Notes under the pieces: model-generated
The model's database searches: none
Seen by the model: the letters and a program-made list of their open reading frames with translations, nothing else
What the model was told of the DNA's origin: nothing
In this document: in pieces, positions 27,868-36,984 of the stretch
How the letters are laid out: each line of letters starts with the position of its first letter
How positions within the stretch are numbered: position 1 is the stretch's first letter
Assembly: GCF_001968815.1 (NCBI RefSeq)
Contig: NZ_MIEQ01000044.1
Coordinates: forward strand, 496,001-560,000
Direction of reading: 5' to 3'
Length of the DNA: 64,000 nucleotides
Source: Motiliproteus sp. MSK22-1
Lineage (GTDB): Bacteria > Pseudomonadota > Gammaproteobacteria > Pseudomonadales > Balneatricaceae
Made by a program: the position numbers and the translations under genes

Positions 27868-30255
27868 TCAAAAAAGCTGAATCTGCTTCCCTGTCAGCTC
27901 CGCAAATGAACAGTTAACAAAGGGTAGTACACCGTCTGCAACCGGTTCCATCTGCTTTTCCAGATAATGGTCATAGTCTATAACCGACTGCTGGTAATCA
28001 ACCGGCTCAGGCCCACTGAGCGTCAACAGATAAGCGATTGAACTGCCCCGCTTATAAAGCGGCGGCAAGTTCTGTTGTGAACGGATTTTCTCTGCCTTGC
28101 GTGCAGCTTGCACATGCGGAGGCTGGTTTTTGGTATAGGCTTCCAACGGTTGCCGTAAGCGCTTTCGGTAAACAAGTAGTGAGTCAAGATCCCCAGCCAG
28201 CATGCTCTGAACCAGATCCTTGACATATTGCTGATAACTCTCACCAGCGAAAATACGCCGGTACAACTCCCGTTGAAATTGACGCGCAAGCGGAGTCCAA
28301 TCACTGCGAACCGATTCCAATCCCTTAAAAATAAGTTTTTTCTCCCCCCCTTCATCCTCAATCATCCCGGCATAACGTTTTTTACTGCCTTTCTCCGATC
28401 CACGAATCGTTGGCATTAAAAACCGATGGTAGTGAGTTTCATATTCGATTTCTAAGAAACACTGCAGTCGAAACTCATCCTGCAACCGCTCTCGCCACCA
28501 AACATTTAACCTGTCAGCCAATCCCCGTCCCAATTGATCTGCATCTCCCGGCTTGCAGTTCTGATTAAGCCACACAAATAAGGAATCAGTATCTCCGTAG
28601 ATAACGGTATAACCACATTGCTGAATAAAATCCCGGCTTTCCGTCAGTATTTGATGTCCTCTCAGCGTAATAGAGCTGGATAATCGTTGATCAAAAAAAC
28701 GACACAGATTAGAGCCCAAAACACCATAAAAAGAATTCATTATGATTTTAATGGCCTGAGATAAAGAGCTGTTGGATTCGGCTTTAGCCAAATCACGCTG
28801 AACCCAGAGCTGCTCCAGCAACCCTGGCAGAATATGCTGGTCGCGGTGATATTGGGCTTGAAGAAAACCTGCTACCCGCTGTTGTTCATCCTCACAGGCA
28901 AGGCCTTTTACCAGCCCCATAGGATCTATTTTGAAAGTACGGATGATACTCGGATACAGGCTTTTGAAATCCAGCACCAAAACATGATCATAAAGTCCTG
29001 GTAATGAATCCATAACATAACCGCCAGGACTGCCCAACCCTCCTTCCCCAGAAGCGTAAACCGGTGCAACAAAACCGTGGCGGTGTAAACGAGGTAAATA
29101 GAGATTGTCGAAAGCGGCCGCTGATCCGCCCACTTTGTCCAAAGGAAGACCGGTCATCCGTGAACGAGCAACCAGATATCGGATTAGCCCTGCTTTCTCA
29201 AAAATCTCCAGAACCAAACGACAGTCTTCCAGGTTATAGCGCGCCAGAGCCTGCTTGTCCTCGCGGAATAGTCGAGTAATCTCCTCACCACGATTATCAA
29301 CATGATCGATATCCTTACCCCGTCCTAACATCTCACGAGCGACATTATCCAACGCGTAGCTCTCAAAATGATAGGTCGCTCCCTTAAGACAGTCGATACC
29401 ATCAATAACCGCCCGGCCAGGCAACGAAGCAAAGGTAAAATTAGTGTTAGTGTCACGCAAATGAAGCTTTGAAGCTTTTCTCCCCAAGATTAACGGTATA
29501 CCCAGTGACTCCGATTTTTTCTGTAGAAAACGCAAATCAAAGTTAATAACATTCCACCCAACCAATAAATCCGGATCAAATGCCCTCACTGCGGCAATAA
29601 ACGCCTGCAGTAGTTGTCGTTCATCCTGATAGTATTTGAGCCAGGTTTTTTCATCTCCCTCACCTCGCATCAATACCAGTTCAAAGTTATGACTCTTTGA
29701 TCTGTCCTTATCAGCCACGACCTGCCCGGCCATTCCAATCGAGTAGAGTTCCTGACCTCGCATACTGGTTTCAATATCAAAAGAGAGTACTTTCAGATTC
29801 GGCGTACAGTCGATAGTCCGGCAACGAGCGTTATGAAAATGCCTCACCCCAAAGCGTGAATGGCCTGCTCCCTCAAGCTGGATACCCCCATTGATGAAGC
29901 GCTCCATCAGAAAGCGCTCGGTTGGTCGAATATCTTCCTCAAAACAATCTATTGACGCGGCCTGTATGCGCTTTATCGCTTCACGATATTCGCCGATATC
30001 TTTAAAGTACAAGGCTTCAATTGCAGAAAAATCCAGCGATCTTAACGCCACAGCCCCATAACGCCAGCTCCGTAATCCCGTTAACAATTCTCTGACAGTA
30101 GACACATCCGAGTGGCGAATAAAAAAGACAGCTTCCTGGGAGTCAACGGTGTAAAGCACAGGACCACTGTCACTATGAAGCCAGAACTGCAACTCCAGTC
30201 CGTCTTTCTTCTGATGATAATGCTGGGTCAGCACGAAGCCATCTAAGGTCTGCAT
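27868..30255 (-). CDS. polB: DNA polymerase II (family B)
   Basis: The 795-residue protein (ATG at 30255; a TTG two codons upstream is possible) matches bacterial Pol II in length. The 3'-5' exonuclease Exo I motif is seen as LSFDIETSMRG, and polymerase motifs A (VLDFKSLYPSIIRTF), B (KIIMNSFYGVLGS) and C (YGDTDSLFVW) are intact. Pol II takes part in translesion synthesis and replication restart, and is SOS-induced in E. coli. No LexA box is obvious directly upstream. The gene follows mvaD by 47 bases on the same strand, so it may be read through from the mevalonate operon. Confidence 0.96.
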   Translation of the reverse strand: MQTLDGFVLTQHYHQKKDGLELQFWLHSDSGPVLYTVDSQEAVFFIRHSDVSTVRELLTGLRSWRYGAVALRSLDFSAIEALYFKDIGEYREAIKRIQAASIDCFEEDIRPTERFLMERFINGGIQLEGAGHSRFGVRHFHNARCRTIDCTPNLKVLSFDIETSMRGQELYSIGMAGQVVADKDRSKSHNFELVLMRGEGDEKTWLKYYQDERQLLQAFIAAVRAFDPDLLVGWNVINFDLRFLQKKSESLGIPLILGRKASKLHLRDTNTNFTFASLPGRAVIDGIDCLKGATYHFESYALDNVAREMLGRGKDIDHVDNRGEEITRLFREDKQALARYNLEDCRLVLEIFEKAGLIRYLVARSRMTGLPLDKVGGSAAAFDNLYLPRLHRHGFVAPVYASGEGGLGSPGGYVMDSLPGLYDHVLVLDFKSLYPSIIRTFKIDPMGLVKGLACEDEQQRVAGFLQAQYHRDQHILPGLLEQLWVQRDLAKAESNSSLSQAIKIIMNSFYGVLGSNLCRFFDQRLSSSITLRGHQILTESRDFIQQCGYTVIYGDTDSLFVWLNQNCKPGDADQLGRGLADRLNVWWRERLQDEFRLQCFLEIEYETHYHRFLMPTIRGSEKGSKKRYAGMIEDEGGEKKLIFKGLESVRSDWTPLARQFQRELYRRIFAGESYQQYVKDLVQSMLAGDLDSLLVYRKRLRQPLEAYTKNQPPHVQAARKAEKIRSQQNLPPLYKRGSSIAYLLTLSGPEPVDYQQSVIDYDHYLEKQMEPVADGVLPFVNCSFAELTGKQIQLF

Positions 30256-30302
30256 TAGCAACAGCTCTGGCGTATAGGAATAGTAAAAAAATGCGGGACT
30301 GC

Positions 30303-31319
30303 TTAGCCAGAAGCAACAGGAGTTTGGCAGGCAAAGGGAGAAACAACCTTCACCTGAGGAAACGTCTGTTCAATCACTGCTTGCTGCCCTGCCTCGAATA
30401 AAACCTTTATATTGGGGCCTGCATCCATGGTGAAATAAACGCATACACCGCTTTCTCTCAGCTGCCAAATACGCTGCATGGTAGCCACTGACTCCGGTTG
30501 CCAGTAAAGCAATGGTGGCCAGGAAGCGATCATGGTTGCATGCATCGAAAGGGCATTCTGCTCAGCCGTTTGCCCAAGTATCTCAAAATTCCGGTCGCGG
30601 ATGGCCTGCTTTAATTTTTCCAAATCGGCGCAGGCCTGCAGTGGCCAGCTTTGATAGAGATGGGCCGTTTCCAATGTCCGTTGCATACCGCTTCTGGAGC
30701 CGACTGTTTTTTCAGCTTCAGTCAGAGTCAGCAATCCTATTCGAAACTCGGGCCAGGACTCTTCAAAAGGGACGGCATGACTGTCCATACCATCTTCCCG
30801 AACCCCCATTTGCCACTCAACAAATCCGTCAAAAATCGATCGCGAAGCGCTACCACTCCCCATCCGCGCAAAAGCCGACTGTATTGCGGGATCAAGATCA
30901 AAGCCATAAAGCTGATTGATCGCTTTGGTCAAGGCAGCAAAGCCAGACGCAGAGGAGGCTAAGCCTGCAGCAGTGGGAATACTGTTATGGGTATCGACCT
31001 GCAAACGAGCAGCTTTGGAAGAACGAAATAAATCCAGGAATTCAACAATCTTTGTCGCAAATGAACTGCTCCCGTTCACAACCTTGCCATTGAGACGGAT
31101 TTTATCTTTCTTACCTTCAATGGGAGTCAAGCGGGTACGAGTCCCCAAATCTGCCAAACTAACGGAAAGACTTGGATTAATCGGAAGATTCAGCTCACGA
31201 TCACGTTTACCCCAATACTTGCACAAGGCAATATTGCTGGCCGCAAAAGCCTCTGCCTGATCATCGGGGGTGGGAGTATTAGCAGGAAGAAAACGTTTAA
31301 TAACCTGTGATTTATCCAT
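30303..31319 (-). CDS. mvaD: Diphosphomevalonate decarboxylase
   Basis: The start is set at the ATG at 31319 because AGGAGG lies just upstream; the longer frame from 31349 would include that site. The 338-residue GHMP-family enzyme converts 5-diphosphomevalonate, with ATP, to isopentenyl diphosphate and CO2. Diagnostic segments are SNIALCKYWGKRD near the N-terminus, IPTAAGLASSASGFAAL (phosphate loop), GSGSASRSIFDGFVEW and MDAGPNIKVL. It is the last mevalonate gene in the operon, 60 bases after the phosphomevalonate kinase gene and followed by polB. All key family residues that I can place are present. Confidence 0.95.
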   Translation of the reverse strand: MDKSQVIKRFLPANTPTPDDQAEAFAASNIALCKYWGKRDRELNLPINPSLSVSLADLGTRTRLTPIEGKKDKIRLNGKVVNGSSSFATKIVEFLDLFRSSKAARLQVDTHNSIPTAAGLASSASGFAALTKAINQLYGFDLDPAIQSAFARMGSGSASRSIFDGFVEWQMGVREDGMDSHAVPFEESWPEFRIGLLTLTEAEKTVGSRSGMQRTLETAHLYQSWPLQACADLEKLKQAIRDRNFEILGQTAEQNALSMHATMIASWPPLLYWQPESVATMQRIWQLRESGVCVYFTMDAGPNIKVLFEAGQQAVIEQTFPQVKVVSPFACQTPVASG

Positions 31320-31379
31320 ACTCTTACCTCTTCCTCCTAATGTAGACAACTATAAAGCTCAAAACAGGCCACTTAATAT

Positions 31380-32306
31380 TCACCCAATCACATCGACCAA
31401 CACACCATCGGAATCAACCTGAACGGGAATTTGCTCATAGGGTATATCAAGCTGTTGAAGTTCCCCCAGGCTAATCACACAATCTCCCAAGCCTGAACCC
31501 GAGATTTTCGCACCATAAACCCCGTCAGATTCCCGTAACCGATAAATAATATCGGCCAGTTTTCGATCATTAACTCCAAGGCTATCCATCAGCCCCTGAT
31601 AGTAGTTCATCAGCTGCCCCAGCAACGGCCAATCCTGCGATCTGGCTGCAACCACTGCTTGCTGCGTCACCTTTCCCATTAACCGGTACAGCTGCCCATA
31701 CAGCTCAGGAAAACGCCGATCTTCACTTTCTACCCTGGCTAACACCTCGGGTGTCGGCGTTTTATAACCACAATAGAATAGTGCTATTTGAGGAACACAG
31801 GCAAGAGGGGTAATTTCTACCGGCTCTACCCGATAGGCAATAAGAGCGCCATAGGTAGAAGCCGCTATATCAGTACCCGAACCTCGTCCCTGCACCGACA
31901 GCATCGCGGCAAGTGAACGTTCAAATACCGCTTGTTTATCTACTGCACCCCGTAACCAATGATCAATCGCTGCCGTTATAGCGACGGTAACAGCAGCAGA
32001 TGAGCCGAGCCCGACTTGGTGAGAAAACTCAGACTCAATCACTAGAGAGAGCCCACTGGGTAACTGATCAGCAACGTCTCTGACTGCCTGTAGGGCAAAC
32101 CGCAGTTCAGTATTATCTTTAATAGAGTCCAGTGAGTCCTGATAATCGCCCAGCACCGACGTTATTTGCAGCTCCCTCTGCTCGATAGGTTTAAGTGTGA
32201 CAAAAATACGCTGTTCTACCGCACAGGCAATTGCAAGTTCGCCTTTTAGAACGGAATGCTCACCCATCAACATCAACGTACCAGGGGCAGAAGCCTTAAT
32301 AATCAT
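31380..32306 (-). CDS. GHMP kinase, probable phosphomevalonate kinase
   Basis: The ATG at 32306 is chosen because GGAG lies six bases upstream; it overlaps the preceding gene by 11 bases. The 308-residue protein has the three GHMP motifs: ASAPGTLMLMGEHSVLKG, VGLGSSAAVTVAI and AKISGSGLGDCVISL. The third, with GDC, resembles phosphomevalonate kinases, as does GRGSGTDIAASTYGALIAY. The neighbouring GHMP kinase has the SGIDPAV pattern of mevalonate kinases. Together the two would carry mevalonate to its 5-diphosphate for MvaD. The division of labour between them is inferred from motifs and pathway completeness; they could be swapped. Confidence 0.8.
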   Translation of the reverse strand: MIIKASAPGTLMLMGEHSVLKGELAIACAVEQRIFVTLKPIEQRELQITSVLGDYQDSLDSIKDNTELRFALQAVRDVADQLPSGLSLVIESEFSHQVGLGSSAAVTVAITAAIDHWLRGAVDKQAVFERSLAAMLSVQGRGSGTDIAASTYGALIAYRVEPVEITPLACVPQIALFYCGYKTPTPEVLARVESEDRRFPELYGQLYRLMGKVTQQAVVAARSQDWPLLGQLMNYYQGLMDSLGVNDRKLADIIYRLRESDGVYGAKISGSGLGDCVISLGELQQLDIPYEQIPVQVDSDGVLVDVIG

Positions 32307-33387
32307 CATTTGCTCCATCACAACTTAGGTCATCAACCGAGTCCGCATTCTGTACCCATGCGCCCAGGCAATCCACCTTTAAAGGTTGTAATGCCAGATG
32401 GCTCAGGCTGGATTCAGATAATTGAGGATGATAAACCAGAATCAGGCCAGCCTGATCACCAGCCACAGCACCGGCACCACTGACTTTAGCAGCTCCGCCT
32501 GCTTGCTCAATGTCAGCGACCAGCTGCTGTATCGGATCTGGTACCACACCAATCCGACATAACAGCCGATGATTTAGACGTATCTGCTTAATCAGTTGGC
32601 CTTGGTTCATTTCTCTTAAGGCAGTGGCCATTTTCCCGGTAATCTGTGAGAACTCATCCCAAATATCACTGCCTGCAAAGTTCTTTCTGACCTGTTCGAC
32701 ACCAACACCGGTTGTAACTGCAGGCTTGCCACTGTCAAGCAGGAACCACCCATCGCCAAACTCCAGCGATCGCGGATCGATAACACCATCGGAAAAATGA
32801 ATCAGCCCACCATAGCAACAGACAGCAGGATCTATCCCGCTACTACGACCATGCTGCAAACGCTCAGCATGGTGAGTCAGTTGATATAACCGCTGTTGTG
32901 TCAGCTCGACCCCAATCAGTTTTGCCACGCCAATAAGCATAGCGGCAACGGTTGCAGCGGAGGAGCCCATACCCGACCCTACCGGAATGTCAGATCGCAA
33001 CTGAAGCAGGATTCCTGGACAGTGATTAAGAGAAAGATCTTTGATTAATGCGGCAATGGCAAAGAGATATAGGTCATCCGTACCGACAAGCACTTCGGTA
33101 ATGGGACAGTTTCCCAGGAGAAACCGTTGATACCGGGACTCTGCGTCTTCGGCACGCTTAATCACCTCAGGCCAGTTGTAGCGAAAACAACGGTCTAAAT
33201 CCGTGAGCTGAAGAACCAGCTCAGCCGATTCAATACTCTGCACCCTGGCTTGAGCATAGCAGTTAACAGCCAGCGCCAGTGCTGGAGCCCCGTAGACAAC
33301 GGAGTGCTCACCACTTAAAATCGCTTTGGCTGGAGCTTGCGCCACAACAGACAAATCAGGTCTTGTCGATATTAAACTACGAGCCAC
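32296..33387 (-). CDS. mvk: GHMP kinase, probable mevalonate kinase
   Basis: The 363-residue protein phosphorylates mevalonate to 5-phosphomevalonate. Its motifs are AQAPAKAILSGEHSVVYGAP, IPVGSGMGSSAATVAAM and AAKVSGAGAV. The segment GRSSGIDPAVCCYGGLIHF has the SGID sequence typical of mevalonate kinase, where the Asp acts in catalysis. The apparent start is a GTG at 33387 with only a weak ribosome site, 27 bases after the mvaS stop. Its 3' end overlaps the second GHMP kinase gene, so the two are translationally linked. Feedback inhibition by farnesyl diphosphate is known for some mevalonate kinases but cannot be judged here. Confidence 0.86.
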   Translation of the reverse strand: MARSLISTRPDLSVVAQAPAKAILSGEHSVVYGAPALALAVNCYAQARVQSIESAELVLQLTDLDRCFRYNWPEVIKRAEDAESRYQRFLLGNCPITEVLVGTDDLYLFAIAALIKDLSLNHCPGILLQLRSDIPVGSGMGSSAATVAAMLIGVAKLIGVELTQQRLYQLTHHAERLQHGRSSGIDPAVCCYGGLIHFSDGVIDPRSLEFGDGWFLLDSGKPAVTTGVGVEQVRKNFAGSDIWDEFSQITGKMATALREMNQGQLIKQIRLNHRLLCRIGVVPDPIQQLVADIEQAGGAAKVSGAGAVAGDQAGLILVYHPQLSESSLSHLALQPLKVDCLGAWVQNADSVDDLSCDGANDDY

Positions 33388-33414
33388 TATCTACAGGCCA
33401 TTATTTACTGACCA

Positions 33415-34584
33415 CTACCCACGGACAGAATATATTCGCTTATGTTGATTAATGCCCTCTAAGCGAAACTGCCCTTTGGTCTGTTCAGGAAAATGATGCT
33501 CATCACCATCTGTCGGATATTCAAAGTTGTATAGTTCCAGGTACTCGGGATAACTCAACTCGGTACGCTGATCAAGCAACTGTCGATGCTGCTCCCGATG
33601 CAGAAACTGCTGATAACCAGGCATAACTGTGCCGGTATAAAACTCTGCAACACAACCGGACCCATAACTGAAAAACGCCACTCTCTTGCCCGACAGATCT
33701 TCTTCAGCATTATCCAGCAGCGATACCAGACCTATATACATCGAGGCAGTATAGCTGTTACCGATGATACGATTGTAGTGCAAGCTGGGGTCGATTTTTG
33801 CGCTGAGTTGCTCCGCTGAACATTCACTTTTGGTATAGCGAGCGAGCTGAGATTGTGACTTCTCTGCCATTCGAGTGAATGGTAAGTGATAACAAAAGTA
33901 ATCCATCTGCTCAAATTCAGCACCGGATACTTCTTGATAGTGTTGCCACGCTTGCTTTAGGGATTTCAGGTAAATTTTGGTTGAGTATTTTCCATCAACC
34001 AGCGCCGTTGAACGATAGTTTGGCCGCCAAAAATCCATGACATCTTCGGTGTAGTGCCCCGATTCAGGGTGTATTTCCAACAAGCGAGGGTTAGCGCTAA
34101 TCAAAATAGCAGCAGCACCACAGCCCTGGGTAGCTTCTCCGGACGAATTTAAATCGTAACGCGCAATATCCGAAGCTACAACAAGCACTTTCTTCTCTGG
34201 ATCACGAGCCACCAAAGCACAAGCCATCTGAATCGCAGCGGTTGCGCTATAACAAGCCTGTTTCAGCTCCACCACACGGCAACGGTTAGATAAACCAAGC
34301 AGACGATGGACGTATACTCCCGCTGCCTTCGATTGATCAATGCCGGTTTCAGTGGCAAACATCAATGTACTTATACTGTCTTTCTCAATCGACTCAAGCA
34401 GTGGCAATGCAGCATTTGCAGCCATAGTGACAACATCTTCATCAGCAGCAACAATGCCCATCTTCTCCTGGCCAATACCCAGGTAGAATTTCTCTTCATC
34501 AATGTTGTGTACGTCAGCGAGGCTCTTCAGATCGAGGTAAAAGTTCGACGTATAGAAACTAATATCATCAATACCAACAGACAT
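33415..34584 (-). CDS. mvaS: Hydroxymethylglutaryl-CoA synthase
   Basis: The 389-residue thiolase-fold enzyme condenses acetyl-CoA with acetoacetyl-CoA to HMG-CoA. The catalytic triad is visible: Glu in MFATETGIDQSKA (about residue 79), Cys in LKQACYSATAAIQMA (about 111) and His in FCYHLPFTRMAEK (about 233). The segment IIGNSYTASMYIGLVSLLD is also conserved. It resembles bacterial MvaS. It lies 15 bases after idi2 and 27 before the mevalonate kinase gene, all minus strand. No acetyl-CoA acetyltransferase gene is in the window, so acetoacetyl-CoA must come from elsewhere. Confidence 0.95.
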   Translation of the reverse strand: MSVGIDDISFYTSNFYLDLKSLADVHNIDEEKFYLGIGQEKMGIVAADEDVVTMAANAALPLLESIEKDSISTLMFATETGIDQSKAAGVYVHRLLGLSNRCRVVELKQACYSATAAIQMACALVARDPEKKVLVVASDIARYDLNSSGEATQGCGAAAILISANPRLLEIHPESGHYTEDVMDFWRPNYRSTALVDGKYSTKIYLKSLKQAWQHYQEVSGAEFEQMDYFCYHLPFTRMAEKSQSQLARYTKSECSAEQLSAKIDPSLHYNRIIGNSYTASMYIGLVSLLDNAEEDLSGKRVAFFSYGSGCVAEFYTGTVMPGYQQFLHREQHRQLLDQRTELSYPEYLELYNFEYPTDGDEHHFPEQTKGQFRLEGINQHKRIYSVRG

Positions 34585-34599
34585 ACTTTCAAATGGTCC

Positions 34600-35634
34600 T
34601 TATTGCTCTCTCAAGAGTAGCGCATCATTCAGGCGCAAACCCTCGATATTCGAAACTCCCAGCAAGAACATAGCAGTTACAAACTCTTGCTTGAGCTGTT
34701 CAATAACCTCAATCACAGCTTCCGGTGATTCCATGGCAGGCTTAAGAAATGGTGCTGCCAGACCGCAAAGCGAGCCGCCGAGTATAACAGATTTCACCAT
34801 GTCGATGCCCGTCCTGATTCCCCCACTAGCAATAAAAACTGCATTTTCCATATGGGATCTAGCCATCTTCAATGCCAAAGGCGTAGGCATCCCCCAATCC
34901 TGGAACCTTAGACCTAGTTCAAGACCATTGTCAGCAGGATTACGATGATGCTCAATGCGACTCCAGGATGTCCCCCCTGATCCTGCCAGATCAAAATACC
35001 TGATACCCTGAGCCATCCCCAGACTAATATCCTCAGGAGAAAGACCGGCACCCACTTCTTTCAGAATAACCGGCACACTGAGTTCGTTTGCCACTTCCGC
35101 AATACGTTCAGCCAAATTCGAAAAATCGGTATCGCCTTCAGGCTGAACAGCCTCCTGTAAAGGATTAAGGTGGAGAAAAAGCGCATCAGCCCCTACTTGG
35201 TTAACTGCAGCCTGACATTCCTTTACACCAAATCCACAGTTGAGCTGAACGGCTCCCAGATTCGCCATCAACAGCGTGGTCGGCGCCTGTTTTCTCAAAT
35301 CGAAACTGTCAGCGGCCTCGGGATGGGTAAACATTACCCGTTGTGATCCAACGCCCATCGCAACACCGGTCGCCTCAGCGGCCAAAGAAAGGTTGCGATT
35401 AATACGGCGAAGCACCTCATGATCACCCCCAGTCATTGATGAGATAAGCAGAGGAAAACCAAGTTTCTTTCCTAAAAATTCACAACTGGGGTCAACATTT
35501 GACAGGGATATCTGTGGTAAAGCCCGGTGTCTGAGCCGTATCTGATCAAAGTAATATTGATGGCGATCAGTTTCGCTGTCATTTTCAATAACACGAATAT
35601 GCTCTACCTTGCGGCTATTAGTCGGATCAGACAT
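34600..35634 (-). CDS. fni: Type 2 isopentenyl-diphosphate delta-isomerase
   Basis: The 344-residue FMN- and NAD(P)H-dependent enzyme interconverts IPP and DMAPP. It shows MTGGDHEVLRRINRNLSLAA, VAMGVGSQRVMF, NLGAVQLNCGF, VILKEVGAGLS and DLAGSGGTSWSRIE, typical of Idi-2/Fni and unlike the Nudix type 1 enzyme. Its start codon shares one base with the mvaA stop (TGATG), indicating translational coupling. The type 2 form is common where mevalonate pathway genes are clustered in bacteria. With the other five genes it completes supply of both C5 prenyl precursors. Confidence 0.95.
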   Translation of the reverse strand: MSDPTNSRKVEHIRVIENDSETDRHQYYFDQIRLRHRALPQISLSNVDPSCEFLGKKLGFPLLISSMTGGDHEVLRRINRNLSLAAEATGVAMGVGSQRVMFTHPEAADSFDLRKQAPTTLLMANLGAVQLNCGFGVKECQAAVNQVGADALFLHLNPLQEAVQPEGDTDFSNLAERIAEVANELSVPVILKEVGAGLSPEDISLGMAQGIRYFDLAGSGGTSWSRIEHHRNPADNGLELGLRFQDWGMPTPLALKMARSHMENAVFIASGGIRTGIDMVKSVILGGSLCGLAAPFLKPAMESPEAVIEVIEQLKQEFVTAMFLLGVSNIEGLRLNDALLLREQ

Positions 35635-36668
35635 CAGCGTTCAAGCTTCAAGTGGGATTCCATCAGCTCTCCAGGATTAGTCTGGGCAGCCAACAGAGAT
35701 AATTCACCGCAAAGCACTGTCGCTCCGCAGATAACAGCTAAACGACGGGCATTATCCCCCGCTTCTCTATTCTCTTTGCAACCGAGCATACGAAGGTTAT
35801 CTTCCACAAAAGCCAATCCTTTTCCATTACCTACCGTACCCATAATCAAATTCGGCAGGGTCGCGGAAAAGTAGAGATCACCATCACGCACTTCGGCGTG
35901 AACAACCCCTTGAGAGCCTTCAATAATATTCGCAGCGTCCTGTCCCGTGGCCATGTAAAATGCAAGCAGCATATTGGCATAGTGGGCATTGGCGCTACGC
36001 AACCCTCCAGCAATCAGGGTACCAATCAGATTCTTTTTGATATTCAGATCAACCACTTTTTCAGGTGTGGTTTTAAGTCGGCGCCGACAAAGATCCCGGG
36101 GAATAATAACTTCCGTGACGACATATTTTCCACGACCAAGAATACCGTTAACCGCCGTCGCTTTTTTATCAGAACAATAATTGGCTGAAATCGATGAATA
36201 GCGAAGCTGTGGATACTGCTGCAAAATCCATGGGAATAACCGATCTGCCGCATGGGTGACCATATTGTGACCCGATGCATCCCCTGTAGTGAACTCCAGC
36301 CGCAGATAGATAAGGTTAGCCACAATCTGACTGTTTATATCTATCAGTTTAGCGAAACGACTGGAACCGGAAACCACTTCATTCATTTCCGGAAGCCGGG
36401 ATTTAATACTGTTGAGCGCAGTCAACGCCTCTGTCGCATTATCCGCTTCCAGTAAGATCGAGCGGCTCATTCGCTCATCGACAAGAGTGGCCCTGATGCC
36501 ACCGGCCAGCTTAGTCACCCGGGCGCCACGCCCGACAGAAGGCCATAGAGGGGACTCGTAGGTCGCTAATGGCACCATGACTTCATCGTTAACAACGTCA
36601 CCCACTATTTTTAGCGGACCGACATTACGCATAGGAACCGGAGCAGTGGTAATTTTATGTGCTTTCAT
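35634..36668 (-). CDS. mvaA: Hydroxymethylglutaryl-CoA reductase
   Basis: The ATG at 36668 gives 344 residues; a TTG at 36689 would add seven. The enzyme reduces HMG-CoA to mevalonate. Catalytic-type residues are seen in ATYESPLWPSVGRGARV (Glu), DKKATAVNGILGRGKYV (Lys), GQDAANIIEGSQG (Asp) and near the C-terminus in ELMESHLKLER (His). The His in an ESHL context near the end and the GDASGHNMVTHAAD segment look more like short class I (archaeal-type) reductases than the usual bacterial class II. It is the first gene of the mevalonate operon. An imperfect hairpin lies 57 bases upstream of its start. Confidence 0.9.
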   Translation of the reverse strand: MKAHKITTAPVPMRNVGPLKIVGDVVNDEVMVPLATYESPLWPSVGRGARVTKLAGGIRATLVDERMSRSILLEADNATEALTALNSIKSRLPEMNEVVSGSSRFAKLIDINSQIVANLIYLRLEFTTGDASGHNMVTHAADRLFPWILQQYPQLRYSSISANYCSDKKATAVNGILGRGKYVVTEVIIPRDLCRRRLKTTPEKVVDLNIKKNLIGTLIAGGLRSANAHYANMLLAFYMATGQDAANIIEGSQGVVHAEVRDGDLYFSATLPNLIMGTVGNGKGLAFVEDNLRMLGCKENREAGDNARRLAVICGATVLCGELSLLAAQTNPGELMESHLKLER

Positions 36669-36724
36669 CAAACTCGCATACTGGAACAACGGAAAATATT
36701 GGTCTAACTGTTGTTAAAACTCTG

Positions 36725-36753
36725 ATGCTAAAATCGGCTTCGATTTTTAGCAT
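36725..36753. repeat. Inverted repeat upstream of mvaA
   Basis: ATGCTAAAATCG and CGATTTTTAGCAT pair over about 12 bp around the loop GCTT with one bulged base. It lies in the expected promoter/leader region of the mevalonate operon. On the minus strand a TTGTCA -35-like hexamer lies just upstream of it. It could be an operator or a leader hairpin; no T-run follows on either strand. Confidence 0.45.
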
Positions 36754-36984
36754 ACTTGCCTAATTGCTGACAAAAGCTTTCCCGACCAATGCAGGGACGG
36801 AACAGCCCCGCTTCAAAATACTCACCAAAGTATCGAGCGGAGCAGTAACTAAATAAAGCAACTATTGTGCGCGTACGTTCTGCTAAAATGCAGGCAGCCG
36901 CGATTGTAGCTGTGGCCTAAAGCGAATGCAATCTCAGCTCGGACCAACCCTGCGCCCAAAGACGTTAACAGGCATGACCTAGAT

